Position numbers and translations under genes: made by a program
Assembly (NCBI GenBank): GCA_020718315.1
Contig: DYSK01000011.1
Span: 1-15,335, forward strand
Direction of reading: 5' to 3'
DNA from: Draconibacterium orientale
GTDB taxonomy: Bacteria; Bacteroidota; Bacteroidia; Bacteroidales; UBA12170
DNA length: 15,335 nucleotides
Notes under the pieces: generated by a model
What the model was told of the DNA's origin: nothing
Seen by the model: the letters and a program-made list of their open reading frames with translations, nothing else
The model's database searches: none
In this document: positions 1 to 8,089 of the stretch, piece after piece
Layout: every line of letters starts with the position of its first letter
Position numbering within the stretch: the stretch's first letter is position 1

Positions 1-1
1 A

Positions 2-652
2 CGAAAAGTGGATGGAGATAGTATTTACAATGGCGCAGTGGACAATGGAACTTCTTTGGCTTGGATGCTCGAAATTGCTGAAGCTTTTGTTGCATTGGAA
101 CAAAAGCCCAAACGTTCTATTTTGTTTTTTGCACCAACAGGCGAAGAATCCGGTTTGATTGGCGCAACGCACTATGTCCAAAATTCGCTTTTCGATTTAA
201 AGAAAACGGTTGCCAACATCAACAACGACATGATGCTCCCATACGGAAGAATGAAAGATGTGATGATAACCGGTTTTGGTCAATCTGAATTAGACAATTA
301 TGTTTCGGAAATTGCCCCAAAATACGACCGTTATGTTTTGCCCGATCCAAATCCGCATACCGGCATGTATTTCCGTGCCGATCATTTTGCTTTTGCCAAA
401 GCGGGCGTTCCGGCACTTTTTGCACGAGGAAATTGCGATAGCCGCGAACATGGAAAAGAATGGGCATTGAAGAAAGAAGCCGATTGGTTGGCAAACAATT
501 ATCACAAAGTAACCGACGAATACGAAACATGGTGGGATTTGAGCGGCGTAACAGAAGATGCAAAATTGTTTTTTGAAATTGGATATAAACTAAGCAGGGA
601 AAGTACTTTCCCTGAATGGAATGATAATTCGGAATTTAAGCAATTAAGATAA
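2..652 (+). CDS. M28-family zinc metallopeptidase, 3' part (5' end outside window)
   Basis: The frame is open from the first bases (cga aaa gtg...), so the gene begins upstream and this is its C-terminal ~216 residues. Counting the gtg at base 8 as residue 1, the metal site of clan MH is readable: the bridging Asp is D12 in NGAVDNGTS, the general base and ligand pair is E46-E47 in GEESGLIGA, a further Asp ligand is D74 in NNDM, and the last His ligand is H166 in NYHKVTDEY. The first His ligand (HxD) must lie in the missing part. RADHFAFAKAGVPALF is the usual M28 segment before the last ligand. The family cleaves N-terminal amino acids or short peptides; Bacteroidota members are commonly exported, but no signal peptide can be seen because the N-terminus is absent. 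The stop is TAA at 650-652, 66 bp before the next gene on the same strand. Substrate unknown. Confidence 0.9.
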   Translation, partial: RKVDGDSIYNGAVDNGTSLAWMLEIAEAFVALEQKPKRSILFFAPTGEESGLIGATHYVQNSLFDLKKTVANINNDMMLPYGRMKDVMITGFGQSELDNYVSEIAPKYDRYVLPDPNPHTGMYFRADHFAFAKAGVPALFARGNCDSREHGKEWALKKEADWLANNYHKVTDEYETWWDLSGVTEDAKLFFEIGYKLSRESTFPEWNDNSEFKQLR

Positions 653-718
653 AATATAATGTTTTAAAATTTAATTGAAAAATCTGCGTTTATAAACATC
701 TAAGCCTTTTTTATAAAG

Positions 719-1975
719 ATGAATAGCATACAAAAGCAGTTTTTTACACTTCTATTCATTTTCTTCTTTTCTGTTTTCGGAAAAGCACAATCTTTTTTTG
801 AGCAAAGTTTGCTTCCAACTCCAACAGGACCGTTCGCTGTTGGAACAAAAAGCATCAGCCTCACAGATACAAACAGAAAAGAAAAATACCTTCACAATCG
901 CACGTATAGAAGAGTCCATATTGATATTTGGTATCCGGCCGAAAAGCAGGTAAATCAAGCAACTGTACAATATCTTGATGGATTTTCAACCGAATTGATA
1001 CACTCTATTTTTCAGTCCAAAGGAATTCGCAAAAGCCTGCTCGATTCTATCAAACAAACGCCCACCTTTTCCTATCTCAACGCAGAAATTTCAAACGAAC
1101 AAAACGAATATCCGGTTTTAATATTTTCGCCCGGGTTTTATTTTGGAATGGCGCCCTTGTATTCGGCTTTTATGGAAAACCTAGCGAGTAACGGCTACAT
1201 TGTCTGTAGCATTTCACATCCCTATGAACAACCCTTTATTCAATTTACAGATGGCGAAACCGCTTTTTTGAAGAAAAAAAAATCACAGCTTACTTATGGC
1301 CAATTGTGGCTGGCCTACAAGCTTCAATTTCGGAAACCTTCAACACCCGAAATAACCGAAAAAATTACGCGCAACTATCTACGCAAACTCAAACGCTTCG
1401 ACAGAATGACAGATCTGTGGATGGAAGACACCCGCTTTGTATTGGATTATTTTTTTCTGGAAAAGCAAAACGAAAATTCAGATGCATTGATAAGCAAAAT
1501 GAATCTCAATCAAATTGGCGCTTTTGGACAATCTTTTGGCGGAGCGGTGGCCGGACAACAATGTTTGCGCGATTCGCGAATTCTGGCCGGAATCAATCTC
1601 GATGGCTTTCAATTTGGCGATTTAATTGACGAACCCCTTCAAAAACCCTTTATGCTAATCCAAAGCGGCTACAATGATTTGTGGAATCTGGGAAATTCGG
1701 CCATTTTCGAACAGCATTCAAACGATTTTTATTTCCTCGATTTACCCAATGCCCGCCATTTAGTTTTTAGCGATGCTGGGCTTCTTCCTTCCGTTCCGCT
1801 CAAAAACAAACTGGATATGATTGGCACTGTAGATGGACGAAAAACCTTAGACTTTCTGAATCTATTTATCCTTGAATTCTATAATGTATATCTAAAAGAT
1901 ATGAAACCTAAATTACTGAAAGAATCTTCCAATTCTTCGGATGCCAAATTGGAAGTCTTTGTTCAAAAAAATTAA
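719..1975 (+). CDS. Secreted alpha/beta hydrolase of the platelet-activating factor acetylhydrolase (PAF-AH isoform II) family
   Basis: The 418-residue protein has an N-terminal signal peptide (hydrophobic run about residues 8-20, likely cleavage after GKAQ), so it is probably exported. The body matches the plasma PAF-AH family: an early PTPTGPFAVGT segment, IDIWYPAEK at about 68-76, and the strand PVLIFSPG at 132-139. The nucleophile elbow GQSFG gives Ser272, NLDGFQFG gives Asp295, and ARHLVFSD gives His347. From memory, this order and spacing is very close to Ser273/Asp296/His351 of human plasma PAF-AH. Family members hydrolyse short or oxidised sn-2 acyl chains of phospholipids; other esters are possible, so the substrate is inferred. 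The gene lies 66 bp after the peptidase gene with no visible terminator or TAnnTTTG box between, so co-transcription is possible. The start is well supported because it precedes the signal peptide directly. Confidence 0.85.
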   Translation: MNSIQKQFFTLLFIFFFSVFGKAQSFFEQSLLPTPTGPFAVGTKSISLTDTNRKEKYLHNRTYRRVHIDIWYPAEKQVNQATVQYLDGFSTELIHSIFQSKGIRKSLLDSIKQTPTFSYLNAEISNEQNEYPVLIFSPGFYFGMAPLYSAFMENLASNGYIVCSISHPYEQPFIQFTDGETAFLKKKKSQLTYGQLWLAYKLQFRKPSTPEITEKITRNYLRKLKRFDRMTDLWMEDTRFVLDYFFLEKQNENSDALISKMNLNQIGAFGQSFGGAVAGQQCLRDSRILAGINLDGFQFGDLIDEPLQKPFMLIQSGYNDLWNLGNSAIFEQHSNDFYFLDLPNARHLVFSDAGLLPSVPLKNKLDMIGTVDGRKTLDFLNLFILEFYNVYLKDMKPKLLKESSNSSDAKLEVFVQKN

Positions 1976-2155
1976 AAAAACACGCTCCTTTTCCTGTTTC
2001 GGCTCGGTATTTGTAAATGCAATAAATTCAATTAATTACAGTTTGAAATCTGAAAGAAATGCGGTTTTATTTAAAAAATTTTCTTGAAAGTTTACATTTA
2101 CGTATTTTAATACCACATTTACGAAATTCACCTTTTAATAATTGTTTTTCAAACC

Positions 2156-2163
2156 TACTTTTG
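2156..2163 (+). promoter_or_regulatory. Bacteroidota-type promoter -7 box for the lipoprotein gene
   Basis: TACTTTTG matches the TAnnTTTG element read by the Bacteroidota primary sigma factor. It lies 27 bp before the ATG at 2191, giving a leader of about 20 nt. The -33 element is weak: only T-rich sequence around 2133-2136. The preceding 180 bp after the hydrolase gene contain nothing else I can recognise. Confidence 0.55.
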
Positions 2164-2190
2164 TACCTAAAATGATAAATCCTTCATATC

Positions 2191-4122
2191 ATGAAATTTA
2201 AATTAAATGCATCATTGTTTTTTATTTTAATAGCCTTCCTCCTTTTTGGAGCGACCGCTTGTAACAAAACAGAAATTGATTCTTCCTTTGATACAACCAT
2301 AGACGATGCCATTACGATAAACAACAATTTTGATGAACTGAATACGCGCTTAGAAATATACCGCGAACCCGTTTTGTTTACTGGAAATACAAAAGTTTTG
2401 GTTCCCGATGATTGCGGTAATTACACTTGGTATTTTGTAGCCGAAATTGCTGCTCCATTGTTCAATGGCGAGCCCTTGAGCGCAACCGATGTTCGTGTAT
2501 TAGGCGATAGAGCGTATGTTACTTATCAGCGACAAGGCGATGTACACGCTGGCGGAATAGAAATTATAGATATTTCAGATCCCGGTCTCCCCGTTATTCG
2601 TAGTTATATGGAATTCGACGGAGTCGATATCAACTCGCTCGCTATCGACGATTTGGGTACCGAAGCCGAAAGAAGAATTTGGTTAGCAGGTTCCAGTTTT
2701 AAAAAAGGCGCCATTTTGCGACAAGTGATTGCCAATGATGGCTATTTGAATGGCGGGGTGGTTGACATTAGTTTGTCCAAAATACTACCGGTCGGTTCAA
2801 TTTCTGCATCGGCAAACAGCATTGCGCTTTCGAGCGATTATATTTATATGAGCGCCGGAAACAGCGTTGGTGGAACATTTCAACTCAATCGGAATTCGCT
2901 CACTTTTGTTTCGCACCAAGAATATTCCGATGCAAAAGCAGTTGCACTCAATGGAAAGCTGGCAGGAAATTACCAACTCACTTTGATTGGTGGCGACAAT
3001 GCAAAACTGAATGTTTACCGTATTGGAACAGATCGTACATTGGTGCGTAGTATTCCATTAGGATCGATCGTGCATCAGAATGTAGCCGAACCTTATCTAG
3101 GAAAAGCAACGGTAACAATCAGCGAAGGCAGTAATATTGCCTATATAGCAATGAATAGTGGTGGAATGAAGGCTGTAAACATTGAAACAGGACAGGTAAT
3201 TTTTACTTCTCCGGCCAATATGTTGACAACAGGAAATACTCACGGAGTTGTCACTGACGGCGGAACAATCTATATGGCCAACAGCGACGATGGGTTATTT
3301 ATTGGCTGTATTCCAACTGCTCCGGGCGAAATTTTTCAAGCTCAACATTGGGATTTAGACGAAGTTAGCGCTTCGGCAAACATGGTTCAAACAGATGGCG
3401 ATTGGGTTTTTGTTGCCAAAGGTGGTGGAGGATTAAAAATATTGAAAAAAGTGGACAACAGCGTTTATCCTTCGGTAGATGGATACGACAACAACGGACG
3501 CCCAAATCCCACGCCAAATACAGAAGTGCTTTGCGAAGATTTGATTCCTAATTTCAAAGCCGTTTTGTCGGAAAAGAAAGATGCAATGAGAAATTTGCCC
3601 AATCTTTTTGAAAACAAAAACAGCGAACTTATATTAACCGAAAAAGCAAATGTGACTTTGACTTTTGTAATGGAAAGTTCCGATTATAAAAATTCTTTGG
3701 GCTATTTTACCTACAACGTACAGAATCCCCCCAAGAAAATTGACGACATTCGATCCAATATGAAACTTATTTTTGCGAATTCCTCAGCAGAAGGTTCGGG
3801 CGGAACTCTTAAAGAAGGAGACCAGGTAAATCTAGGAACTTTTGAAGCAGGAACAGTCATTGGATATTTCCTCGTTTCGGATGGATGGAACGGCTACGAA
3901 ACAACCGAAGGCTTATATTCTTTTTTTACAAATTCAAAATTAAATCGCGAAAATTCGCAACAATCGCTTATGCTCTACAGCGAAAGTTGTGGCACGCTGA
4001 TTAGTGCATTTGAAGATATGCACTCGCGGTCGGGCGATAGAGATTTCAATGATTTGGTGATCAAAACGACGGTTTCTCCCATGACAGCCATGAACGTTAC
4101 GTTTGTAAACAAAATTAAATAA
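2191..4122 (+). CDS. Exported lipoprotein with LVIVD-type beta-propeller and C-terminal DUF4114-like domain
   Basis: The 643-residue product starts with a lipoprotein signal (hydrophobic residues 9-20, then GATAC with lipidated Cys24). Residues about 75-440 contain repeated short beta segments such as GGIEIIDISDPGLPVIRSY, AYIAMNSGGMKAVNI and DGDWVFVAKGGGGLKILK. This is the LVIVD-repeat pattern, expected to fold as a beta-propeller. After a linker, residues about 485-635 resemble DUF4114: NSLGYFTYN, LGTFEAGTVIGYFLVSDGWNG, and the acidic signature FEDM...GDRDFNDLVI near the end, which is a plausible Ca2+ site. Both modules occur in surface or secreted proteins; the actual ligand is unknown. The protein is probably anchored in the outer membrane, possibly surface exposed. 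Lipidation would require the LspA encoded in this window. The gene has its own -7 box and a strong terminator, so it is probably monocistronic. Confidence 0.8.
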   Translation: MKFKLNASLFFILIAFLLFGATACNKTEIDSSFDTTIDDAITINNNFDELNTRLEIYREPVLFTGNTKVLVPDDCGNYTWYFVAEIAAPLFNGEPLSATDVRVLGDRAYVTYQRQGDVHAGGIEIIDISDPGLPVIRSYMEFDGVDINSLAIDDLGTEAERRIWLAGSSFKKGAILRQVIANDGYLNGGVVDISLSKILPVGSISASANSIALSSDYIYMSAGNSVGGTFQLNRNSLTFVSHQEYSDAKAVALNGKLAGNYQLTLIGGDNAKLNVYRIGTDRTLVRSIPLGSIVHQNVAEPYLGKATVTISEGSNIAYIAMNSGGMKAVNIETGQVIFTSPANMLTTGNTHGVVTDGGTIYMANSDDGLFIGCIPTAPGEIFQAQHWDLDEVSASANMVQTDGDWVFVAKGGGGLKILKKVDNSVYPSVDGYDNNGRPNPTPNTEVLCEDLIPNFKAVLSEKKDAMRNLPNLFENKNSELILTEKANVTLTFVMESSDYKNSLGYFTYNVQNPPKKIDDIRSNMKLIFANSSAEGSGGTLKEGDQVNLGTFEAGTVIGYFLVSDGWNGYETTEGLYSFFTNSKLNRENSQQSLMLYSESCGTLISAFEDMHSRSGDRDFNDLVIKTTVSPMTAMNVTFVNKIK

Positions 4123-4142
4123 ACCTCATTTTTAAGATTTTG

Positions 4143-4180
4143 AAGGTCGGTGGGAGCTCGTTCTCCTGCTGACCTTTTTT
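4143..4180 (+). terminator. Strong intrinsic terminator after the lipoprotein gene
   Basis: A 14-bp stem pairs 4143-4156 with 4163-4176 (AAGGTC and GGAG blocks perfect, three G.U pairs in the middle) around a 6-nt loop. It runs directly into six T residues (4175-4180). It begins about 20 bp after the stop codon at 4122 and insulates the lipoprotein gene from thpR. Confidence 0.88.
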
Positions 4181-4228
4181 ATTTTAAGCCGAGTTCGCCG
4201 AAACAACGCTTTTTGTAGCAAGTTTCAC

Positions 4229-4236
4229 TATTTTTG
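4229..4236 (+). promoter_or_regulatory. Possible -7 promoter box for thpR
   Basis: TATTTTTG fits TAnnTTTG and lies 37 bp before the thpR ATG, downstream of the terminator that ends the previous unit. A TTTG at 4212-4215 is only 13 bp upstream, shorter than the usual spacing, so the -33 contact is doubtful. Confidence 0.45.
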
Positions 4237-4273
4237 ACGTCGATAAGCGAGCAGGCAAAAACCTATTTTTAAA

Positions 4274-4834
4274 ATGAGCAAACGACTTTTTCTTGCCATT
4301 CCGTTAAAAGCGGGACTACTACTAAGCAAACAGAAGGCTTTTCTGGAATCCAATTTAAAGGAAGAAAAGGTGAATTGGGTGAAGCCGGAAAATATGCATC
4401 TCACTTTATTCTTTATTGGCAAAACGGCTTCGATACGGATTCCGGAAATTATAGAAGCGATAAAAAGCACCACAGAAAATGCATCTGCCTTTTCACTTAT
4501 TCTGGAACGAATTGGTATTTTTGGAAGCGATTACCATGCACGGGTTATTTGGGTTGGTGTAAGAGAAAACCCCGCGCTACTATATCTTCAAAAATTGCTT
4601 GTACTTGCATTTGAAAAAATTGATTTTTTGAGCGATCGCCAAAATTTTGTTCCGCATTCTACCTTAGGACGAATAAAACAAATCAAACACAAAGATCATT
4701 TTAAACGTGTTTTAGAACGGACTGAGAAGGGTTTTATTCAAGAAACGGTGGTAAATACGCTCGTTCTGTACGAAAGTATTTTAACAAAAGAGGGCCCAAT
4801 TTATATAGAAATTGAGCGTTTTAAGCTGCCCTGA
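4274..4834 (+). CDS. thpR: RNA 2',3'-cyclic phosphodiesterase (2H/LigT family)
   Basis: The 186-residue protein carries the two HxTx motifs that define 2H phosphoesterases: HLTL at residues 42-45, within KPENMHLTLFFIG, and HSTL at 128-131, within FVPHSTLGRIK. The N-terminus (MSKRLFLAIPL) and the length match the bacterial ThpR/LigT group. These enzymes open 2',3'-cyclic phosphates on RNA to 2'-phosphates; E. coli LigT also shows reversible 2'-5' RNA ligation in vitro. The true cellular substrate is not established for the family. The enzyme is cytosolic, as no signal is present. The gene converges on pth with only 7 bp between the stop codons. Its placement beside an RNA-modification operon fits an RNA-processing role, but the two are transcribed from opposite strands. 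Confidence 0.9.
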   Translation: MSKRLFLAIPLKAGLLLSKQKAFLESNLKEEKVNWVKPENMHLTLFFIGKTASIRIPEIIEAIKSTTENASAFSLILERIGIFGSDYHARVIWVGVRENPALLYLQKLLVLAFEKIDFLSDRQNFVPHSTLGRIKQIKHKDHFKRVLERTEKGFIQETVVNTLVLYESILTKEGPIYIEIERFKLP

Positions 4835-4841
4835 TTCCGTT

Positions 4842-5405
4842 CTATTTATTGTTGTAAAGATTCATTGTAGCTGCTAAGCCAATGGCGCCAAAGCTTTTTA
4901 CCATTTCCACAGCTTGTGCAATACGATCGGTTAATATTTCTCGCTCGCTCGCTTTCCATTTACTTAAAACAAAATCGGCTTGTCGTCCGCGTGGATAGTC
5001 ATTTCCTATTCCAAAGCGAAGTCGGGCAAATTCTAACGTTCCAATATTTTCGATAATACTTTCTAATCCATTATGTCCGCCGGCGCTTCCTCGTTGACGC
5101 ATGCGTAAAGTGCCAGGTTCCAGTGCTATGTCGTCTGTAACAATCAAAACATTTTCAATCGGAATTTTTTCGGCCTCCATCCAATATTTCACTGCCTTTC
5201 CGCTTAAATTCATATAAGTACTCGGTTTGACCAAAATAAAGAATTTTCCTTTGTGTTTAATCCGAGCTACCGCCGCTAAACGCTCTACAACAAAGCGCAC
5301 TTCTTTTTCTGAAGCCAAAGAATCCACCACATCGAAGCCAATATTATGCCGGGTATGATCATAATCTGCACCCATATTACCCAATCCTACTATTAAATAT
5401 TTCAT
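4842..5405 (-). CDS. pth: Peptidyl-tRNA hydrolase
   Basis: The 187-residue protein is a full-length bacterial Pth. It frees tRNA from peptidyl-tRNA that drops off the ribosome, and is normally essential. Visible residues: Asn10 in the opening MKYLIVGLGN, catalytic His20 in TRHNIGF, Asn66 in STYMNLSG, the Asp pair at 91-92 in VTDDIALEPG, and Asn112 in GGHNGLE. These match Asn10, His20, Asn68, Asp93 and Asn114 of the E. coli enzyme. FGIGNDYPRG at about 131-140 is another family block. It is the last gene of the minus-strand operon, 30 bp after the TrmH-family gene, and ends 7 bp from the convergent thpR stop. No terminator hairpin is evident between the two genes. Confidence 0.96.
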   Translation of the reverse strand: MKYLIVGLGNMGADYDHTRHNIGFDVVDSLASEKEVRFVVERLAAVARIKHKGKFFILVKPSTYMNLSGKAVKYWMEAEKIPIENVLIVTDDIALEPGTLRMRQRGSAGGHNGLESIIENIGTLEFARLRFGIGNDYPRGRQADFVLSKWKASEREILTDRIAQAVEMVKSFGAIGLAATMNLYNNK

Positions 5406-5435
5406 TTTTAAATTATTCCATTTTTTATCACCAAT

Positions 5436-6245
5436 CTAAAAAGAATTCATTCTTTGCCTCAGAGCCTCAAACAAAACGATTGCCGTTGCTGTCGAAACAT
5501 TTAATGAATCGGCAAAACCTTTCATCGGAATAATAATATTCTGGTCAGAAGCCTCAATCCATTTCTGGCTTATTCCTGTTGCTTCAGTGCCCATCACAAT
5601 GGCTGAAGGTTTATTAAAATCGGCTTCGTGATAAGCAATGGAAGCGTCCAAATAAGTCGAAAGGATTTGAATATTTTTTGCTTTCAACCAAGAGATTGTT
5701 TCTTCATTTGCTGCGATGGCCGTTGGAATTGTAAAAACACAACCCAATGAACTTCGAATCGTATTCGGATTATAAATATCTCCCGTCGGATTGGTCAGTA
5801 TAATGGCATCGACACCGGCCGCATCGGCTGTTCGGTATATTGCGCCTATATTTCCGGGCTTTTCGATGGCTTCCAAAATTAAAATGAGGGCATTTTTTCT
5901 AAGTTTTAAACTTTGAAGCTTGTGGGCATTTTTTTTTCCAATGACGATTATTCCAGTAGAATTTTCGCGATAAGCCAATTTTTCAAAAATTATTTTTGTA
6001 ATGGAGAACCATTTTGCTCTTGGAGTTTGGATTCGAAATTTGTTCAGTAGGACATCCGAAGCAATGTCTTGACAATAAAAAACCTCTTCGACTTCAAAAT
6101 TACTGGAAAGCATCTTTTCAATTTCCTTTTCTCCTTCCACCACAAATTGTTGAAACGCATTTCGTGCCGAATGCTTTTGCAGCTCCATTATGTGTTTTAT
6201 TTTTGGATTTTGCTTACTGCTGATTCTGTCTTCCTGGATGTTCAT
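5436..6245 (-). CDS. TrmH/SpoU-family RNA 2'-O-methyltransferase
   Basis: The 269-residue SPOUT enzyme is predicted to transfer a methyl group from SAM to a ribose 2'-OH in rRNA or tRNA. An N-terminal substrate-binding domain (about 1-105, with FVVEGEKEIEKML at 34-46) is followed by the knotted catalytic domain. Motif 1 is EAIEKPGNIGAIYRTADAAG (125-144; Asn132 and Arg138). Motif 2 is VMGTEATGIS (217-226). Motif 3 is IIPMKGFADSLNVSTATAI (238-256; Ser247 and Asn249). The layout resembles RlmB-like and unassigned 'RNA methyltransferase' members rather than the short TrmL type, so I give no gene symbol. The start is 9 bp after the pseudouridine synthase stop codon, and both genes are clearly in one operon. 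Confidence 0.92.
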   Translation of the reverse strand: MNIQEDRISSKQNPKIKHIMELQKHSARNAFQQFVVEGEKEIEKMLSSNFEVEEVFYCQDIASDVLLNKFRIQTPRAKWFSITKIIFEKLAYRENSTGIIVIGKKNAHKLQSLKLRKNALILILEAIEKPGNIGAIYRTADAAGVDAIILTNPTGDIYNPNTIRSSLGCVFTIPTAIAANEETISWLKAKNIQILSTYLDASIAYHEADFNKPSAIVMGTEATGISQKWIEASDQNIIIPMKGFADSLNVSTATAIVLFEALRQRMNSF

Positions 6246-6254
6246 CGCATCTGT

Positions 6255-7154
6255 TTATTTGTATTTTTCGTCTGCCTGCATCGGATTAAAAAAGCTTTCA
6301 TTTGGTTTGTATTCAAATGTAAGGATTTTCCCATTTTGAGGATGTTGCAATTGCATGTGGTAGGCTGCCAAGCGAATTTGACGATTGTATTTGCTCGCCG
6401 CGCCGTATTTATAGTCACCAACGATTGGGCAGCCTATTCCTTCGAGATGCACACGAATTTGATTTTTCCGACCCGTATGCAAAGTGATTTCCAAAAGATG
6501 GTATTTCTTTATGGTCTTTACAAAACGATATTCGGTTTTAGCAAAGCGACTGTTTTCAACCTCCTGCTCAAAGGCCACTACTTTTTGTTTGACCGAATCT
6601 TTCAGCCAATTTTCAATTATCCCGGAATTTTCTTTTGGTTTTTTTTCGGTCATAGCCCAATATTTTTTTGTGAAGCTTGCCCAGTTTTCTTTTATTTGAT
6701 TTTGGATTTGTTCGCTTTTTGCAAAAACAATCAAGCCTTCCACTTCTTTGTCCAAGCGATGTATCGACCACAAACGAATTGTTTTTTGATTGCGATCCAT
6801 CAAATAATTTTCCAGCGTTTTGTGAAAAGACGAAATAAGTGGCTGATTTCTATCTTTGCTACTGATGATTCCGGCAGGTTTCAGGGCAATTAATAGGGCG
6901 TCATCTTCGAAAAGAATGGATGGACGATCTTTGAGTTTGGTTGGTTTTTTGTCTTTTGGAAGATCCGTCGTTTTGCTCAATACTATTGTCTGCCCAACAG
7001 CAATCAATTCATTGGCTTTGGGTTTACAAATTCGTCCATCGATGGAAATGGTGTTTTGAGCCAAAATACTTTTTGCATTTTGCCGCGAAATCCCTTTATA
7101 CATTAGCATAATGATTTCAATCAAAGGAAGTGCTTGGCTTGTTAGATATTTCAC
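6255..7154 (-). CDS. RluA-family RNA pseudouridine synthase with S4 domain
   Basis: The 299-residue protein should isomerise uridine to pseudouridine in rRNA or tRNA. An S4-like RNA-binding domain occupies about residues 1-60 (SRQNAKSILAQNTISIDGR). The catalytic domain starts near LFEDDALLIALKPAGI (81-96). The active-site motif is IHRLDKEVEGLIVFAKS, with catalytic Asp135. LHTGRKNQIRVHL (225-237) is the second family signature. The residues after HRLD normally read like xxTSG, but here are KEVEG, so the enzyme belongs to a divergent subgroup and the target uridine cannot be named. A GIGCPIVGDYKYG-type block at 239-251 is typical of the family. The gene is 12 bp after the methyltransferase gene and 9 bp before the TrmH-type gene. 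Confidence 0.92.
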   Translation of the reverse strand: MKYLTSQALPLIEIIMLMYKGISRQNAKSILAQNTISIDGRICKPKANELIAVGQTIVLSKTTDLPKDKKPTKLKDRPSILFEDDALLIALKPAGIISSKDRNQPLISSFHKTLENYLMDRNQKTIRLWSIHRLDKEVEGLIVFAKSEQIQNQIKENWASFTKKYWAMTEKKPKENSGIIENWLKDSVKQKVVAFEQEVENSRFAKTEYRFVKTIKKYHLLEITLHTGRKNQIRVHLEGIGCPIVGDYKYGAASKYNRQIRLAAYHMQLQHPQNGKILTFEYKPNESFFNPMQADEKYK

Positions 7155-7166
7155 TGCAAAGGCTGT

Positions 7167-8075
7167 TTAATTAGTAATACGAACATAGGTTCCCAAAGGT
7201 AGGTGCAAGCCCGATTTGGATTGAATAAAAGACTCGCCAAACCATTTTTCTTTAAACTTAAAATGCGATTCCACCAAATTGTTGGCAATTATGGGTGAAT
7301 AGCCAAGCGAATAGAGATTGAGGACTAAAAAAGAATCCTGTGGTTTTAGAAGTGCAGCACAGAGTTCAAGAAGTGGATTGATTCCTTCGTCGAGAATCCA
7401 GCGTTCGCCGCCGGGACCACGTCCGTAGGCTGGAGGATCGAGAATAATTCCGTCGTAAGAAGCTCCTCTTTTTACTTCGCGGCGAAAGAATTTCAACGCA
7501 TCGTCCACAATCCACCGAATATCGTCCAGCTTACTCAAACTCATATTTTCTTTTCCCCATCCAATCATTTGTTTCACGGCATCCACATGCGTTACTTGTG
7601 CTCCGGCTGCTCTGGCTACAATACTTGCGGCACCTGTATAGGCAAAAGCATTGAGAACTTTCGGATTGGGCGTTTTGCTCGCTTTGATGGTATGGTAGAT
7701 AAAATTCCAATTTTCGATTTGTTCGGGGAAAACACCCACGTGACCAAAAGAAGTCAAAGCCAGTTTTAGTGTGAATTTCCCTTTTGGCAATGGAATATCA
7801 ATTGTCCAATTTTCGGGCATCGCATTCAGTATTTCCCAGCGACCGTTGCCACTGTCGCCAGACCGGTAAGACGTTTTTTGTGTAGAGCGTGCAAATTGTG
7901 CATGAGCCATTTTTAGCCATTCTTCTTCACTCATTCTTCTGTTCCAAATGGCTTGCGATTCGGGACGAATCAGAACATAGGAACCAAATCGTTCCAATTT
8001 TTCGAAGTTGCCGCTGTCGATCAGTTCGTATTCCGGAAATTTATAAGTACTGTTGTGCATTTTCTGAAATTTCAT
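7167..8075 (-). CDS. Class I SAM-dependent methyltransferase, RlmI/COG1092-like
   Basis: The 302-residue protein has a Rossmann methyltransferase fold. Motif I is KVLNAFAYTGAASIVAR (139-155), followed by an acidic ribose-binding residue Asp165 in THVDAVKQ. Asp191-192 (VDDALKF) is a likely adenine contact, and the catalytic-type motif is LDPPAYGRGPGGERW (212-226). DPPAYGRG is the hallmark of the group related to the rRNA cytosine-C5 methyltransferase RlmI, though this protein lacks an N-terminal PUA domain. An rRNA substrate is inferred from family and operon. It is the first gene of the operon with rluA-type, trmH-type and pth genes. A -7 box ends only 15 bp before the annotated ATG, leaving a very short leader; Met6 (codon beginning at 8060, reading down) would be an alternative start with a normal leader. 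Confidence 0.88.
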   Translation of the reverse strand: MKFQKMHNSTYKFPEYELIDSGNFEKLERFGSYVLIRPESQAIWNRRMSEEEWLKMAHAQFARSTQKTSYRSGDSGNGRWEILNAMPENWTIDIPLPKGKFTLKLALTSFGHVGVFPEQIENWNFIYHTIKASKTPNPKVLNAFAYTGAASIVARAAGAQVTHVDAVKQMIGWGKENMSLSKLDDIRWIVDDALKFFRREVKRGASYDGIILDPPAYGRGPGGERWILDEGINPLLELCAALLKPQDSFLVLNLYSLGYSPIIANNLVESHFKFKEKWFGESFIQSKSGLHLPLGTYVRITN

Positions 8076-8089
8076 ATCAAAATAGAGTG

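Noticed and set aside
688..697. Palindrome GTTTATAAAC before the PAF-AH-like gene
   Set aside because: A 10-bp AT-rich palindrome is expected by chance in this composition, and there is no second copy or promoter box to support an operator.
1306..1629. Open frame of 107 codons on + in another frame of the PAF-AH-like gene
   Set aside because: It overlaps the part of the hydrolase gene that encodes the catalytic Ser and Asp; the translation has no family resemblance.
6069..6893. Open frame of 274 codons on + opposite the TrmH-type and RluA-type genes
   Set aside because: It is antisense to two genes with clear family motifs. Its translation is Phe/Ile-rich with no recognisable domain, as expected from the complement of AT-rich coding sequence.
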